In this document: positions 55,216 to 63,898 of the stretch, in pieces
Layout: every line of letters begins with the position of its first letter
Numbering within the stretch: the first letter of the stretch is position 1
Source: Candidatus Pyrohabitans jungbluthii
Lineage (GTDB): Archaea; Hydrothermarchaeota; Hydrothermarchaeia; Hydrothermarchaeales; BMS3B
Assembly: GCA_002010065.2 (NCBI GenBank)
Contig: MTMD02000015.1
Coordinates: 33,768-97,767 of the forward strand
Reading direction: 5' to 3'
Length of the DNA stretch: 64,000 bases
Position numbers and translations under genes: made by a program
Notes under the pieces: model-generated
What the model saw: the letters and a program-made list of their open reading frames with translations, nothing else
Databases searched by the model: none
What the model was told of the DNA's origin: nothing

Positions 55216-57939
55216 ATGGTCGATGAAAAGCGCATGAAGGCGGAGTTCCGCAAGAAAGCCCAAGCTGATCCAGAGAAGTACTACCCAGTGCAGACGCTCA
55301 TCGAGGCTGGATTTGAGCGCAGGCAGTGCAAGCGTTGCGGCAACTACTTCTGGAGCGCGTCGCCAGAGCGCGAGGTGTGCGGCGAGCCCGAGTGCAGCGG
55401 GGGCTACACCTTCATAGGCAACTCTCCCGCCAAGGAAAAGATGGACTTTATTCAAACCTGGAAGAAGTTTTCCAGGCTGTTCAAAAAGCTTGGTTATACT
55501 CCAATAAAGCGCTATCCCATCGCCGCTCGCTGGAGAGATGACACAGACTTCGTCCAAGCGTCAATTTACGATTTCCAGCCTTATGTGGTTACGGGTGAAG
55601 TCGAGCCTCCAGCTAACCCGCTGGTGGTGCCTCAGTTCTGCGTTCGTTTCAACGACATAGACAATGTGGGCATTACCGGGAGGCACTACACTGGCTTTGT
55701 TATGATAGGCCAGCACGCCTTCGAACCGCCTGAAAGCTATGCGCCGGAGGATTATCTTCACCACATTTACCTTTGGCTCACCCAGGGGATGAAGATTCCC
55801 AAGGAGGAGATTCAGTTTCATGAGGATGCGTGGGCAGGTGGGGGCAACCTTGGCCCGAGCATGGAGTTCTTCTCCCGCGGTCTGGAGATAGGCAACCAGG
55901 TATACATGCAGTACGACATCACCTCGGGCGAGCTTCGCGAGCTCAGCATTAAAGTTCTCGACATGGGCATGGGGCAGGAGCGCCCCGCGTGGTTCACATA
56001 CGCCACAAACACAAGCTACGAGGCGGTGTTCGCGGACGTGGTAAAGAAGCTGTACGCGCGCACAGGGATTAAGCCCGACCACGAGCTTATGCGCAGGTTT
56101 CTGCCCTACTCAGGCTTGCTGAACGTGGACGAGCGCTCCAGCATAGAGGAAACCTGGCGTGAGGTCGCTAGCAAGATAGGCGTTGACGTGGAGGAGCTTA
56201 AGGAGAAGGTTCTCCCCCTGGCGGCGCTTTATTCCATAGGCGACCACACTCGAAGCCTGCTCGTAGCCCTTGCTGACGGAGCGCTGCCCAGCAACGTGGG
56301 TGGGGGGTACAACCTGCGCGTGCTTGTGAGGCGCAGCTTAGACTTCATCGCAAAGCATGGGTGGGATGTGAGCTTAGCTGAGGTGTGCGAGTGGCACGCT
56401 CGCTACCTGAAGCCCCAGTACCCCGAGCTTCTGGAGCATCTCGACGAGGTGGCTAAGATTCTCGCCGTGGAGGAGCGCAAGTACGCTGAGACAAAGCGCA
56501 GGTCTCGCGAGATAGTGGCAAAGCTCAAAGGCAAGAGGATAACCGTTGAAAAGCTTCTGGAGCTTTACGACTCCCACGGGATAAGCCCTGAGATGCTTGC
56601 TGAGGCTGGACTGGAGGTGGAGGTTCCTGAGGACTTCTACATCCGCTTGGCAGCGCGGCATGAGCGCAGTCGCGAAGCTGCCCAGATAAAGAAGTTTAAG
56701 GAGTTTGACATCTCAGGTTTGCCGGCCACTGAGATTCTGTACTACGATGATTATCTCCTGCTGGAGTTCGAGGCGCGTGTGTTGCGCGTGTACGAGGGCA
56801 AGTATGTGGTGCTTGATCGCACCGCTTTTTACCCCACCAGCGGCGGGCAGATCGCAGACCGCGGCTATCTCGGCGATGCCCGCGTTGTAGATGTCTTCAA
56901 GCAGAGTAATGTGGTCTTCCACCGCATAGAGGGCGAGCCTCCTAAGGAGGGAAGCGTGGTTAAAGGTAAAATAGATGCGGAGCGCCGCGTGCAACTCGCC
57001 CAGCACCACACAGCGACGCACATAATCAACGGCGTGGCTCGAAGCCTGCTTGGCGAACACGTGTGGCAGGCTGGCGCCGAGAAGACGCCGGAGAAGGCGA
57101 GGCTGGACATAACCCACTACGAGAGCCTGAGCAGCGAGGAGCTCTCGCGAATAGAAGAGCTTGCCAATGAAGTTATTGCGAAGGCTATACCTGTGAAGAG
57201 CATGCTTCTGCCACGAAACGAGGCGGAGAAGCGCTACGGCTTTCGCCTCTACCAGGGCGGTGCCGTACCCGGGAAGACGATCAGGGTGGTGAAAATCGGC
57301 GACCTAGATACTGAAGCCTGCGGCGGCACCCACCTGAAGAATACGCGGGAAGCCAGGCTTATAAAGATTATAGGCTCCACCAAGATTCAGGATGGCGTGG
57401 TGCGAATAGAGTTCGCCGCTGGAAAAGCTGCCTTCGAGTACATCCGCGAGAGGGAGCGTCTCCTCACCTTGGCTTCGGAGAAGCTGAGCGTCAACCCGGA
57501 ACAGCTTCCCGAGACGGTTGAGAAGTTCTTCCGGGAGTGGAAGGCGCTGCGTAAGGAGGTTGAGAAGCTCCGCGAGGAGATAGCGGAGCTGAAGAAGGCG
57601 GAGCTGGAGAAGCAGGCTGTAAGCACCGCAGAGGGCGAGTACCTCGTCGCGCAGATAGATGCTGCAATGGAGGAGACGATAAAAGCTGCGCAGGCGCTGG
57701 TTGCGCCAAAAAGAGCAGTCATACTTTTCGGCGTCGCCGATAAGGTCTACGTCGCAGGGGTCAGAGGAAAAGAGCTCGATCTGGACATCTCTCGAATAGT
57801 GCGTGAGGTGTGCTCCCTCCTTGGCGGCGGGGGCGGAGGCAAAGCCGAGTTCGCCCAGGGCGCGGGGAAGAATAAGGATAAGTTAGCAGAAGCAAAGACT
57901 CTGGCTGAGGAAAAGCTGAGGGAAGCCCTAGCACAGTAG
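55216..57939 (+). CDS. alaS: Alanyl-tRNA synthetase, archaeal type
   Basis: 907 residues. Class II motifs RYPIAARWRDDTDFVQASI and a zinc-binding insert CKRCGNYFWSASPEREVCG near the N terminus, the editing domain with QHHTATHIINGVAR and CGGTHLKNTREA, and the C-terminal C-Ala domain with LLGGGGGGKAEFAQGAG. This is the archaeal subtype, with its distinctive extra zinc finger at the start. A TATA box (TTAACTTTTTAAC, about 55181-55193) puts the transcript start at or near the ATG, so it is probably leaderless. Confidence 0.97.
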   Translation: MVDEKRMKAEFRKKAQADPEKYYPVQTLIEAGFERRQCKRCGNYFWSASPEREVCGEPECSGGYTFIGNSPAKEKMDFIQTWKKFSRLFKKLGYTPIKRYPIAARWRDDTDFVQASIYDFQPYVVTGEVEPPANPLVVPQFCVRFNDIDNVGITGRHYTGFVMIGQHAFEPPESYAPEDYLHHIYLWLTQGMKIPKEEIQFHEDAWAGGGNLGPSMEFFSRGLEIGNQVYMQYDITSGELRELSIKVLDMGMGQERPAWFTYATNTSYEAVFADVVKKLYARTGIKPDHELMRRFLPYSGLLNVDERSSIEETWREVASKIGVDVEELKEKVLPLAALYSIGDHTRSLLVALADGALPSNVGGGYNLRVLVRRSLDFIAKHGWDVSLAEVCEWHARYLKPQYPELLEHLDEVAKILAVEERKYAETKRRSREIVAKLKGKRITVEKLLELYDSHGISPEMLAEAGLEVEVPEDFYIRLAARHERSREAAQIKKFKEFDISGLPATEILYYDDYLLLEFEARVLRVYEGKYVVLDRTAFYPTSGGQIADRGYLGDARVVDVFKQSNVVFHRIEGEPPKEGSVVKGKIDAERRVQLAQHHTATHIINGVARSLLGEHVWQAGAEKTPEKARLDITHYESLSSEELSRIEELANEVIAKAIPVKSMLLPRNEAEKRYGFRLYQGGAVPGKTIRVVKIGDLDTEACGGTHLKNTREARLIKIIGSTKIQDGVVRIEFAAGKAAFEYIRERERLLTLASEKLSVNPEQLPETVEKFFREWKALRKEVEKLREEIAELKKAELEKQAVSTAEGEYLVAQIDAAMEETIKAAQALVAPKRAVILFGVADKVYVAGVRGKELDLDISRIVREVCSLLGGGGGGKAEFAQGAGKNKDKLAEAKTLAEEKLREALAQ

Positions 57940-57979
57940 GACGCTAGCCTTTTAGACGTTACCTCGCCTGTATTAGGTT

Positions 57980-58921
57980 ATGATAGGTATCACCGCCCTG
58001 GTGCCGGCGGAAGTGATATACTCCTGCGGCGAGGCTGCACTGGATTTAAACAACTTCGTGCCGAATTCCAAGCTTGAGCCAGAGGAAAAGCTGTGCGCCT
58101 GGACAGCGATATGGCGAGAGCTTGTGCTGAGAGGGAAGGTTAAAATCGACAAGCTGGTAGTCGTTGCCGGTGGGGACTGCTACAATGCCCTCGTGGAGGG
58201 GGAGAAGGTTGAGCTGGCGGGGAAGCCTACACACTACTTCACCTATCCCTTCGACCGGGATAGCAAGGTGATGCAGGAAGAGCTGAACGCGCTTGCGGAG
58301 TTCCTTGGTGGGATAAAGGAGGAAGCTTTCGACGAGGTGGCTGAGCTGAAGAAGCTCGCTCTAGAGATACATGAGATGCGCTGCAATGGTGAGGTGAGCG
58401 CTGAGAAGGGATTCTTAATCGAAGTCTCGGGAAGCGACCTCATGGGTAGCCTGGAAAAGTACCGCTCTGCCATAGAGGAGGTGAGGGAAGAGGAGGTGGA
58501 CTATGAGTACCGCGTTGCACTGCTGGGCATTCCCCCGATTTACCCGGACTTCCATGCGTTTCTTCAAGAGGTAGGCATGCATGTGGTCTTCGACGAGATG
58601 CCCTTTGAGTTCATCCGCCACTCAGGAAAGAACCTGAAGGAGGTGGCGAGGAGCTACGCTAACTACACTTTCGCGGGCCACATAAAGCATCGCCTGAGGT
58701 TTCTTGAGTCTCAGCTAAGGCGCCACCGCGTTGATGCGGTAATCCACTTTCAGCAGTTCGCATGCCACCACAAGCTTGAGGACCGCCTGCTTCGCGATTA
58801 TCTGTACGAGAAGCTGGGCTACCCGTACATGACCATAGAGGCAGACCTGCCTTCACCTACCCCCCAGCAGGCGAGGCTCCGCCTTGAAGCTTTTGCTGAG
58901 CGCCTGAGGGAGGTGTGGTAA
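57980..58921 (+). CDS. 2-hydroxyacyl-CoA dehydratase D-component family protein
   Basis: 313 residues of the HgdB/FldC/BcrB type: IGITALVPAEVIYSCGEAALDLNN, VVAGGDCYNA and FQQFACHHKLEDRLLRDY supply the cysteines that hold the 4Fe-4S cluster, and EADLPSPTPQQARLRLEAFAERL is the usual ending. Classical dehydratases use two such subunits; only one is encoded here. It forms a two-gene unit with the activator ATPase that follows, overlapping by one base. Related pairs in methanogens and Archaeoglobi have unknown substrates. Confidence 0.85.
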   Translation: MIGITALVPAEVIYSCGEAALDLNNFVPNSKLEPEEKLCAWTAIWRELVLRGKVKIDKLVVVAGGDCYNALVEGEKVELAGKPTHYFTYPFDRDSKVMQEELNALAEFLGGIKEEAFDEVAELKKLALEIHEMRCNGEVSAEKGFLIEVSGSDLMGSLEKYRSAIEEVREEEVDYEYRVALLGIPPIYPDFHAFLQEVGMHVVFDEMPFEFIRHSGKNLKEVARSYANYTFAGHIKHRLRFLESQLRRHRVDAVIHFQQFACHHKLEDRLLRDYLYEKLGYPYMTIEADLPSPTPQQARLRLEAFAERLREVW

Positions 58922-59631
58922 TGCTTATAGGCTTAGACGTCGGCTCGAGGGCCGCGAAGGCGGCTTACTACTCCGGCGATGGGTATGAGTTCCGCATAGT
59001 TAGCTCGCAGAACTGGGAGGACCTTCTGAGGGATAAGGAAGGCGTCGTCGTCTCCACGGGCTACTTCCGCAAGCGTGTGCCGCACGATTTCAACGTAACC
59101 GAGATAACCACCGCCATCTACGGCGTTAGGCGCTTCATAAAGCGGAAGGTGGATGTAATAATAGATATAGGGGGGCAGGACACCAAGGTGATAGACATTG
59201 CGAGGAACGACTTCAGGATGAACGATAAGTGCAGCGCGGGTACGGGCACTTTCCTGGAGTACATAGCCAGCTACTTCGCTTTGGACGTAGCGGAGTTAGC
59301 GAAACTGCACCGCTTAGCCAAGTGCGCAGCGCCGATAAACTCCACGTGCAGCGTGTTCGCCCAGAGCGAGATAGTCTCCCGCTTGGTGGAGGGATACACA
59401 AAGGAGGAGGTGATTAAAGGCGTGCACCACGCCTTTGCTAAGCGAATAGCTCAGATGGTGCCCAAACGCGCGAGGAGCGTCGCCGTTATAGGAGGCACCG
59501 CCAAGAATCGTGGCGTAGTGGAGGCGCTTGGCAAGGAGCTTGGGGTTAGAGTTTTCGTACCTGAGGAGCCGCAGGTGGTTAATGCAGTTGGCGCTGTTGA
59601 GTACTACTTAGCCAGGGAGGGGGAGCGCTGA
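58921..59631 (+). CDS. BadF/BcrA-type ATPase, activator of the dehydratase
   Basis: 236 residues. ASKHA ATPase opening LIGLDVGSRAAKAAYYSG, IDIGGQDTKVIDI, NDKCSAGTGTFLE (cluster cysteine between subunits) and INSTCSVFAQSEIVS are family motifs of HgdC-like activators, homodimers with one 4Fe-4S cluster that inject an electron by ATP hydrolysis. ATG 58921 overlaps the stop of the partner (TAATG). Confidence 0.88.
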   Translation: MLIGLDVGSRAAKAAYYSGDGYEFRIVSSQNWEDLLRDKEGVVVSTGYFRKRVPHDFNVTEITTAIYGVRRFIKRKVDVIIDIGGQDTKVIDIARNDFRMNDKCSAGTGTFLEYIASYFALDVAELAKLHRLAKCAAPINSTCSVFAQSEIVSRLVEGYTKEEVIKGVHHAFAKRIAQMVPKRARSVAVIGGTAKNRGVVEALGKELGVRVFVPEEPQVVNAVGAVEYYLAREGER

Positions 59632-60143
59632 GGATTTACTTAATCCCCTTCGGCGGTGTCGCAGAGGAATTTGCGCAGAAGCTGTGTACTGGGATAAGCG
59701 CCCATTTGAATGTGAAGTGTACTGTTCTCCCAAAACAGGAGCTTCCTGTGGTGGGATACAACGCCTCGAGGGGGCAATACTCCGGGGAAGTATTTCTCAG
59801 AGAAGTGGCCAAGCTCAGAGTTGAGGCGGGGGCGAAGCATCTGGGGATATTTGATGTTGACATTTACGCCAAGGGGCTTAAATTTATCTTCGGAATAGCC
59901 CTGATAGGAGGTGATTTCGCTCTCATATCTCTGAAGAGGCTCAGCTTTCCTGAAGAGCTCCTATTTGAGCGTGCTTTAAAAGAGGCAATACACGAGCTTG
60001 GTCACACTCTGGGCATGACCCACTGCCCCCGAAAGGACTGCGTTATGTCCTTCTCAAACAGTCTTCAGGATGTGGATGCAAAAAATGCAGATTTCTGCGA
60101 AGAGCACAGTGCACAGCTTAGACTGATTCTTGGTGAGGGATAG
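59628..60143 (+). CDS. amzA: Archaemetzincin (zinc metalloprotease)
   Basis: Zinc motif HELGHTLGMTHCPRKDCVM is the HEXXHXXGX3CX4CXM signature of archaemetzincins. The only ordinary start, TTG 59706, would drop the first strand RIYLIPFGGVAEEFAQKL, which matches the family N terminus (about KIYIxPxG). Extending the frame gives 171 residues beginning at CTG 59628, which overlaps the previous stop (CTGA) in the place where ATGA is usual, behind a strong GGAGGGGGAG. I therefore take CUG as the apparent start, or a base error for ATG. Biological substrate unknown. Confidence 0.88.
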   Translation: MRIYLIPFGGVAEEFAQKLCTGISAHLNVKCTVLPKQELPVVGYNASRGQYSGEVFLREVAKLRVEAGAKHLGIFDVDIYAKGLKFIFGIALIGGDFALISLKRLSFPEELLFERALKEAIHELGHTLGMTHCPRKDCVMSFSNSLQDVDAKNADFCEEHSAQLRLILGEG

Positions 60144-60144
60144 C

Positions 60145-60504
60145 CGAGTTTTGAGCCAATAGTCTAATTCTGACCTTAACCTTCTCCTGGCGGTGCCACC
60201 TCTCGCCCTTATTTCAATCCTACATTAGTCTAATTCTGACTTCCAACATTCAGCACCCCCGTATCACTTCGCGCGCATTTCAATCCTACATTAGTCTAAT
60301 TCTGACTCTGTGTAAAGTTGACTACAACGTCTGACGCAACGTATTTCAATCCTACATTAGTCTAATTCTGACCATTTCGTTGTTCAACAGTTTTTTAAGC
60401 ACATCATCATTTCAATCCTACATTAGTCTAATTCTGACCGAGATCAACGGCGAGTTCGAACTCGTGCCACTCTAATTTCAATCCTACATTAGTCTAATTC
60501 TGAC
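60145..60504 (-). CRISPR. CRISPR array, 5 intact repeats plus 1 degenerate, 5 spacers
   Basis: The 30-nt repeat (plus strand starts ATTTCAATCC, ends TCTAATTCTGAC) occurs at 60211-60240, 60277-60306, 60343-60372, 60409-60438 and 60475-60504, all identical. A degenerate copy at 60145-60174 keeps only its last half. All five spacers are exactly 36 nt. Read on the minus strand the repeat ends GGATTGAAAT, the usual 3' handle of class 1 archaeal repeats, so transcription runs right to left; the decayed copy then sits at the trailer end, as expected. No cas gene lies in the window. Confidence 0.97.
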
Positions 60505-60705
60505 CCGGCAAACTTTTTCATATTTTATCTAGATCGCATATAAAATTTGCTCATTTTTGAGGCTGCGAATCGTGGATCTACGGTCATGCATTCTCTTTAA
60601 AAATATCCACGACTTAATCTAAGAGAATATTCTTCACAGGAAAACAGCTGAGGAACGAGGCTTTGATATTGTTGGCAACGTTAAGGTAGGTTAAAGCACC
60701 TGACT
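60505..60705 (-). promoter_or_regulatory. CRISPR leader
   Basis: AT-rich 200 nt between the array and tRNA-Pro without a reading frame. On the minus strand AAATTTTATATGC (60548-60536) is a good TATA box about 20-30 nt ahead of the first repeat, so transcription could start next to the first repeat. Confidence 0.6.
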
Positions 60706-60779
60706 GGGGCCGTAGGGTAGCCTGGTTATCCTCGTGGCTTTGGGAGCCATGGACTCCGGTTCGAATCCGGGCGGCCCCA
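60706..60779 (+). tRNA. tRNA-Pro (TGG)
   Basis: Acceptor GGGGCCG with CGGCCCC plus discriminator A; D arm GTAGGGTAGCCTGGTTATCC; anticodon stem GTGGC/GCCAT around TTTGGGA (anticodon TGG); T arm CCGGTTCGAATCCGG. No intron, no encoded CCA. Confidence 0.95.
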
Positions 60780-60813
60780 TTTTGACTTACTATGTATGCT
60801 TTTTACTTGTATT

Positions 60814-61416
60814 CTATTCATTTTTAAGATTTTTAATTAGATCATAAATTATAATTGACCAAGCAAATAAAATAATCGTGAATATAACAAAATCGATCAG
60901 ATCTATATTTTCAAAAATTAAAATCATCAAAAAAATACTGAATAATATTATATAAATCCCAAATAAATTATGAACTCTTAATATTTCGTATATTCTAAAA
61001 GGCCCACGATATACCTTCTTTTTTTCAGATATAATTTCTTTTAAAGCGGGGTTGTCATTTTTACAATCTTTTTCATTGAATAGCCGAGCTATCCACATTT
61101 TAAATTCAGGTGTCTTCTCAATTTGTTCTATCCTAGCATTTATTATTTGATTCGTATATGTTAGGCGTCTATCTATTAAATAGGCAATAATGAGTGGAAG
61201 GACTGATATAAGTGCGATTGCGCTTAAAAATTCAGTATCTTTTAAATTTGGGGGATTTTTAAAAATATATGTTAAAAGTACTGCCGAGGTTGGAATGAAA
61301 ATGGCCATCATTTGATAACTCATATTTGTATTTTTGATTTTTTCGGTGTGAAGTCTTTCATATTCAAATTTTAATTTTTCTATTTCAAATGAAAGTTTTT
61401 CATTTTTATCACTCAT
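60814..61416 (-). CDS. AT-rich membrane protein, unknown function
   Basis: 200 residues from ATG 61416 behind GGTGTGAA. A charged N-terminal helix (KNEKLSFEIEKLKFEYERLH), a pair of membrane helices (about 32-80, AIFIPTSAVLLTYIF and ISVLPLIIAYLI), a soluble stretch, then two more (about 145-190, IYIILFSIFLMILIF and FVIFTIILFAWSIIIYDLI). Codon use and base content are far more AT-rich than the surrounding genes. It sits beside tRNA-Pro and the CRISPR leader. Probably acquired; family not recognised. Confidence 0.7.
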   Translation of the reverse strand: MSDKNEKLSFEIEKLKFEYERLHTEKIKNTNMSYQMMAIFIPTSAVLLTYIFKNPPNLKDTEFLSAIALISVLPLIIAYLIDRRLTYTNQIINARIEQIEKTPEFKMWIARLFNEKDCKNDNPALKEIISEKKKVYRGPFRIYEILRVHNLFGIYIILFSIFLMILIFENIDLIDFVIFTIILFAWSIIIYDLIKNLKNE

Positions 61417-61518
61417 TTCACACCTTCCCTCCTCCAATAGTTTTTTATCTCATTATTATTTAAGCTTTTACTCATCTGCGCTTATGTTGGATGGTTTAGA
61501 ATTATGGAAGCTCATCCC

Positions 61519-62199
61519 TTACACCTCAACCCCAATATAACTCAGCAGAAACGTCGTCGAATTTATCACCATGTGGGCAGTTATCACAAGGGTGAGGGAG
61601 CGCGTTCTCAAATAGGCAAAAGCGAGAATGGCGCCCAGGACGAAGATGGGGAAGAAGGCTCTGGCATCCAAATGCACCACCGCGAAGTAAGCGCTGCTGA
61701 GAACAACACCCGCCTTTTCTCCAAACCTTTTAGCAAGGGCGCTGAGCATATAGCCCCTGAAGTACACCTCCTCGCTCAGAGGGGCAAGGATGGCGCCCAC
61801 TAACAGCATGACCACCAATCCCTGCTCGCTTTTTGCTGCTTCCACGAGGGCACGCTGAAGCTGGCTCTCACCAATGTAATCGTGGAGAAAGTGATAGCTC
61901 ACCCTTTCAATGAGGAACATCCCAAGCCCAAGGGCTGCGCCGTAGGCAACCGTCCTTCTTTCTGCCCCGAATCCAAAATCCCTCGCTCGCCACTTCTGCC
62001 TGCCTGCAATAAGGAACGTTAGTAGGAGCAGAGACACTGAAAAAGTACCTTGGATGAGGATAAAAAGAGGTGAGGTGAGATAGTCGGTCAAACTCTGACT
62101 GGGCATGTAGGGCATGAGCAAGTAGCCGAGAAAGAAACTCAGAGAGTAGGCAATGATAAGGATAATAAATCCAAGCTTTATACTGAGCTTTTTGGTCAT
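61519..62199 (-). CDS. CPBP-family intramembrane metalloprotease
   Basis: 226 residues with about seven helices. The glutamate pair in PLSEEVYFRGYMLSALAKRFG, FAVVHLDARAFFPIFVLG and TAHMVINSTTF are the three motifs of the CAAX protease/bacteriocin-processing (Abi) family. I chose ATG 62199 because AGCTATTTATACATC (about 62221-62234) is a TATA box about 28 nt upstream; the frame to 62334 extends beyond the promoter. Possible roles are prenyl-protein processing or self-immunity; nothing nearby decides. Confidence 0.87.
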   Translation of the reverse strand: MTKKLSIKLGFIILIIAYSLSFFLGYLLMPYMPSQSLTDYLTSPLFILIQGTFSVSLLLLTFLIAGRQKWRARDFGFGAERRTVAYGAALGLGMFLIERVSYHFLHDYIGESQLQRALVEAAKSEQGLVVMLLVGAILAPLSEEVYFRGYMLSALAKRFGEKAGVVLSSAYFAVVHLDARAFFPIFVLGAILAFAYLRTRSLTLVITAHMVINSTTFLLSYIGVEV

Positions 62200-62378
62200 G
62201 AGATACAATTCTGCTTTAGATGTATAAATAGCTAGAGTCAACAATGACGCTTTGTCGCTTAAATGGTTAATGTCTATCCTTGGTCTACTTCTCTTCACCA
62301 GTGGTACACGTGCCCCAGAGGAGCAAAAGAGCATTAACTCACAAAAAGGATATAAAGGCCACCTTACCTTCTTAAATC

Positions 62379-63080
62379 ATGACCGGAAAGCTCTACGGCG
62401 TTGGCGTTGGACCTGGCGACCCTGAGCTCATGACCATTAAAGCCAAGAATGTGCTGGAGCGGGTTAATGTCTTGTGCGCCCCGGACTCCGGCAGAGGAGG
62501 CAAGGCTCTGGAGATTGTGAAGAAAGCGGTTGACCGCGAGTTTAAGGTTCTCAGACCGCATTTCCCCATGACGAAAAAACGCGAGGTTCTGGAAAAGGCG
62601 TGGCAAGAGGCGAGCGAAGCGATATATAAAGAACTCCAGAAAGGCGAGGATGTAGCCTTTGTTACCATCGGCGACCCCACCTTTTACTCCACCTTTGCCT
62701 ATGTCATGGAGAGGATTAAGGCAGCGCATCCAGAGGTGGAGATTGAGGTTGTGCCCGGCATTACCTCTATAACAGCGTGCGCCGCTAATCTGGGCGTTGC
62801 TCTCGTCTCGGGAAGTGAGCGCCTCGCCGTGGTACCCGCGGCTTATGGTCTGGAAAATCTTGAGCTTCTCGCCCAGAACTTCGACACCCTGGTGCTCATG
62901 AAGGTCTCCCGGAGCTTTGACGCCATCGCGGAGAAGATATCGCGTGCAGGACTGAGCAGCAACGCTGTGTTCGTGGCGCAGTGCGGAAGCGAAGCCTTCT
63001 TCTCCAGCGACTTAGAATCGCTTAAGGGTAAAGAGGTGGACTACCTCTCCATGATACTGCTGAGGGGGCTCCGCAAGTGA
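62379..63080 (+). CDS. cbiL: Cobalt-precorrin-2 C20-methyltransferase
   Basis: 233 residues. KLYGVGVGPGDPELMTIKA and VAFVTIGDPTFYSTFAYVMER with VVPGITSITACAANLG are conserved in CbiL/CobI, which methylates C20 of precorrin-2 (anaerobic: cobalt form). A TATA box (GGATATAAAGG, about 62347-62357) gives a leaderless or nearly leaderless transcript. Overlaps cbiF by 4 nt. Confidence 0.92.
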   Translation: MTGKLYGVGVGPGDPELMTIKAKNVLERVNVLCAPDSGRGGKALEIVKKAVDREFKVLRPHFPMTKKREVLEKAWQEASEAIYKELQKGEDVAFVTIGDPTFYSTFAYVMERIKAAHPEVEIEVVPGITSITACAANLGVALVSGSERLAVVPAAYGLENLELLAQNFDTLVLMKVSRSFDAIAEKISRAGLSSNAVFVAQCGSEAFFSSDLESLKGKEVDYLSMILLRGLRK

Positions 63081-63826
63081 AGGTGTACTTCGTAGGCGCA
63101 GGGCCGGGTGATCCAGAGCTGCTGACGCTTAAGGCGAGAAGGCTTCTAGAAGACGCCGACGTGGTGGTGTACGCAGGTTCGCTGGTTAATCCAGAGGTGC
63201 TCAAGTTTGCTGAGCATGCTGAGCTCTACAACAGCGCGAGCATGAGCCTGGAGGAGATAGTAGAGGTTATGGAGCGAGCAGCAAGGCAGGGGAAGCTCGT
63301 AGTCCGCCTCCACAGCGGTGATCCGAGCATCTATGGCGCCATTGCAGAGCAGATTCGGGAGCTTCGGAAGCGAGGCGTGGAGTGCGAGGTTGTGCCGGGG
63401 GTTAGTTCCTTCCTTGCAGCGGCTGCAAGCCTGGGCGTGGAGTACACTGTGCCAGAGGTGAGCCAGACGGTCATCTTAACCCGCATTTCTGGACGAACCC
63501 CTGTGCCAGAGAAGGAAGACTTAGCAAAGCTGGCGAAACACCGCGCCAGCATGGCAATATTCCTGAGCGCTTCCCGCATAGAGGATGTGGTGGAAAAGCT
63601 CCTCCAAGGCTACGGGGAGGATACCCCAGCAGCGGTGGTGTACCGCGCCTCCTGGGAAGATGAGAAGGTGATTAGGGGTAAGCTGGGTGAGATTGCTGCC
63701 AGAGTGAGGGAAGAAGGCATAGACAGGACAGCGCTTATCCTGGTGGGAGACTTTCTGGAAGAGCACAGGCAAAGCTCTAAGCTCTACGATAGAGAGTTTG
63801 CCCATGGATACCGCCAGAAGCGTTAA
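63077..63826 (+). CDS. cbiF: Cobalt-precorrin-4 C11-methyltransferase
   Basis: 249 residues from GTG 63077. KVYFVGAGPGDPELLTLKARRLLEDADVVVYAGSLVNPE, RLHSGDPSIYGAIAEQI and VVPGVSSFLAAAASLG match CbiF/CobM, which methylates C11. With cbiL it forms an operon of corrin-ring methylases for cobalamin, used by the ribonucleotide reductase at the left of the window. Confidence 0.95.
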   Translation: MKVYFVGAGPGDPELLTLKARRLLEDADVVVYAGSLVNPEVLKFAEHAELYNSASMSLEEIVEVMERAARQGKLVVRLHSGDPSIYGAIAEQIRELRKRGVECEVVPGVSSFLAAAASLGVEYTVPEVSQTVILTRISGRTPVPEKEDLAKLAKHRASMAIFLSASRIEDVVEKLLQGYGEDTPAAVVYRASWEDEKVIRGKLGEIAARVREEGIDRTALILVGDFLEEHRQSSKLYDREFAHGYRQKR

Positions 63827-63898
63827 AATAAATTTAAATTGTGCTTCGCGAAAATTATAAATATACTTAAGAAACAAGTAGATTTACAGGTGGTAGGT

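Noticed and set aside
60706..61520. Integrated element with attachment repeats at tRNA-Pro
   Set aside because: I could not find a second copy of the tRNA 3' end or an integrase nearby, so only the base-composition anomaly is reported.
60145..62334. cas genes next to the array
   Set aside because: Neighbours are archaemetzincin, tRNA-Pro, an unknown membrane protein and a CPBP protease; none has Cas motifs.
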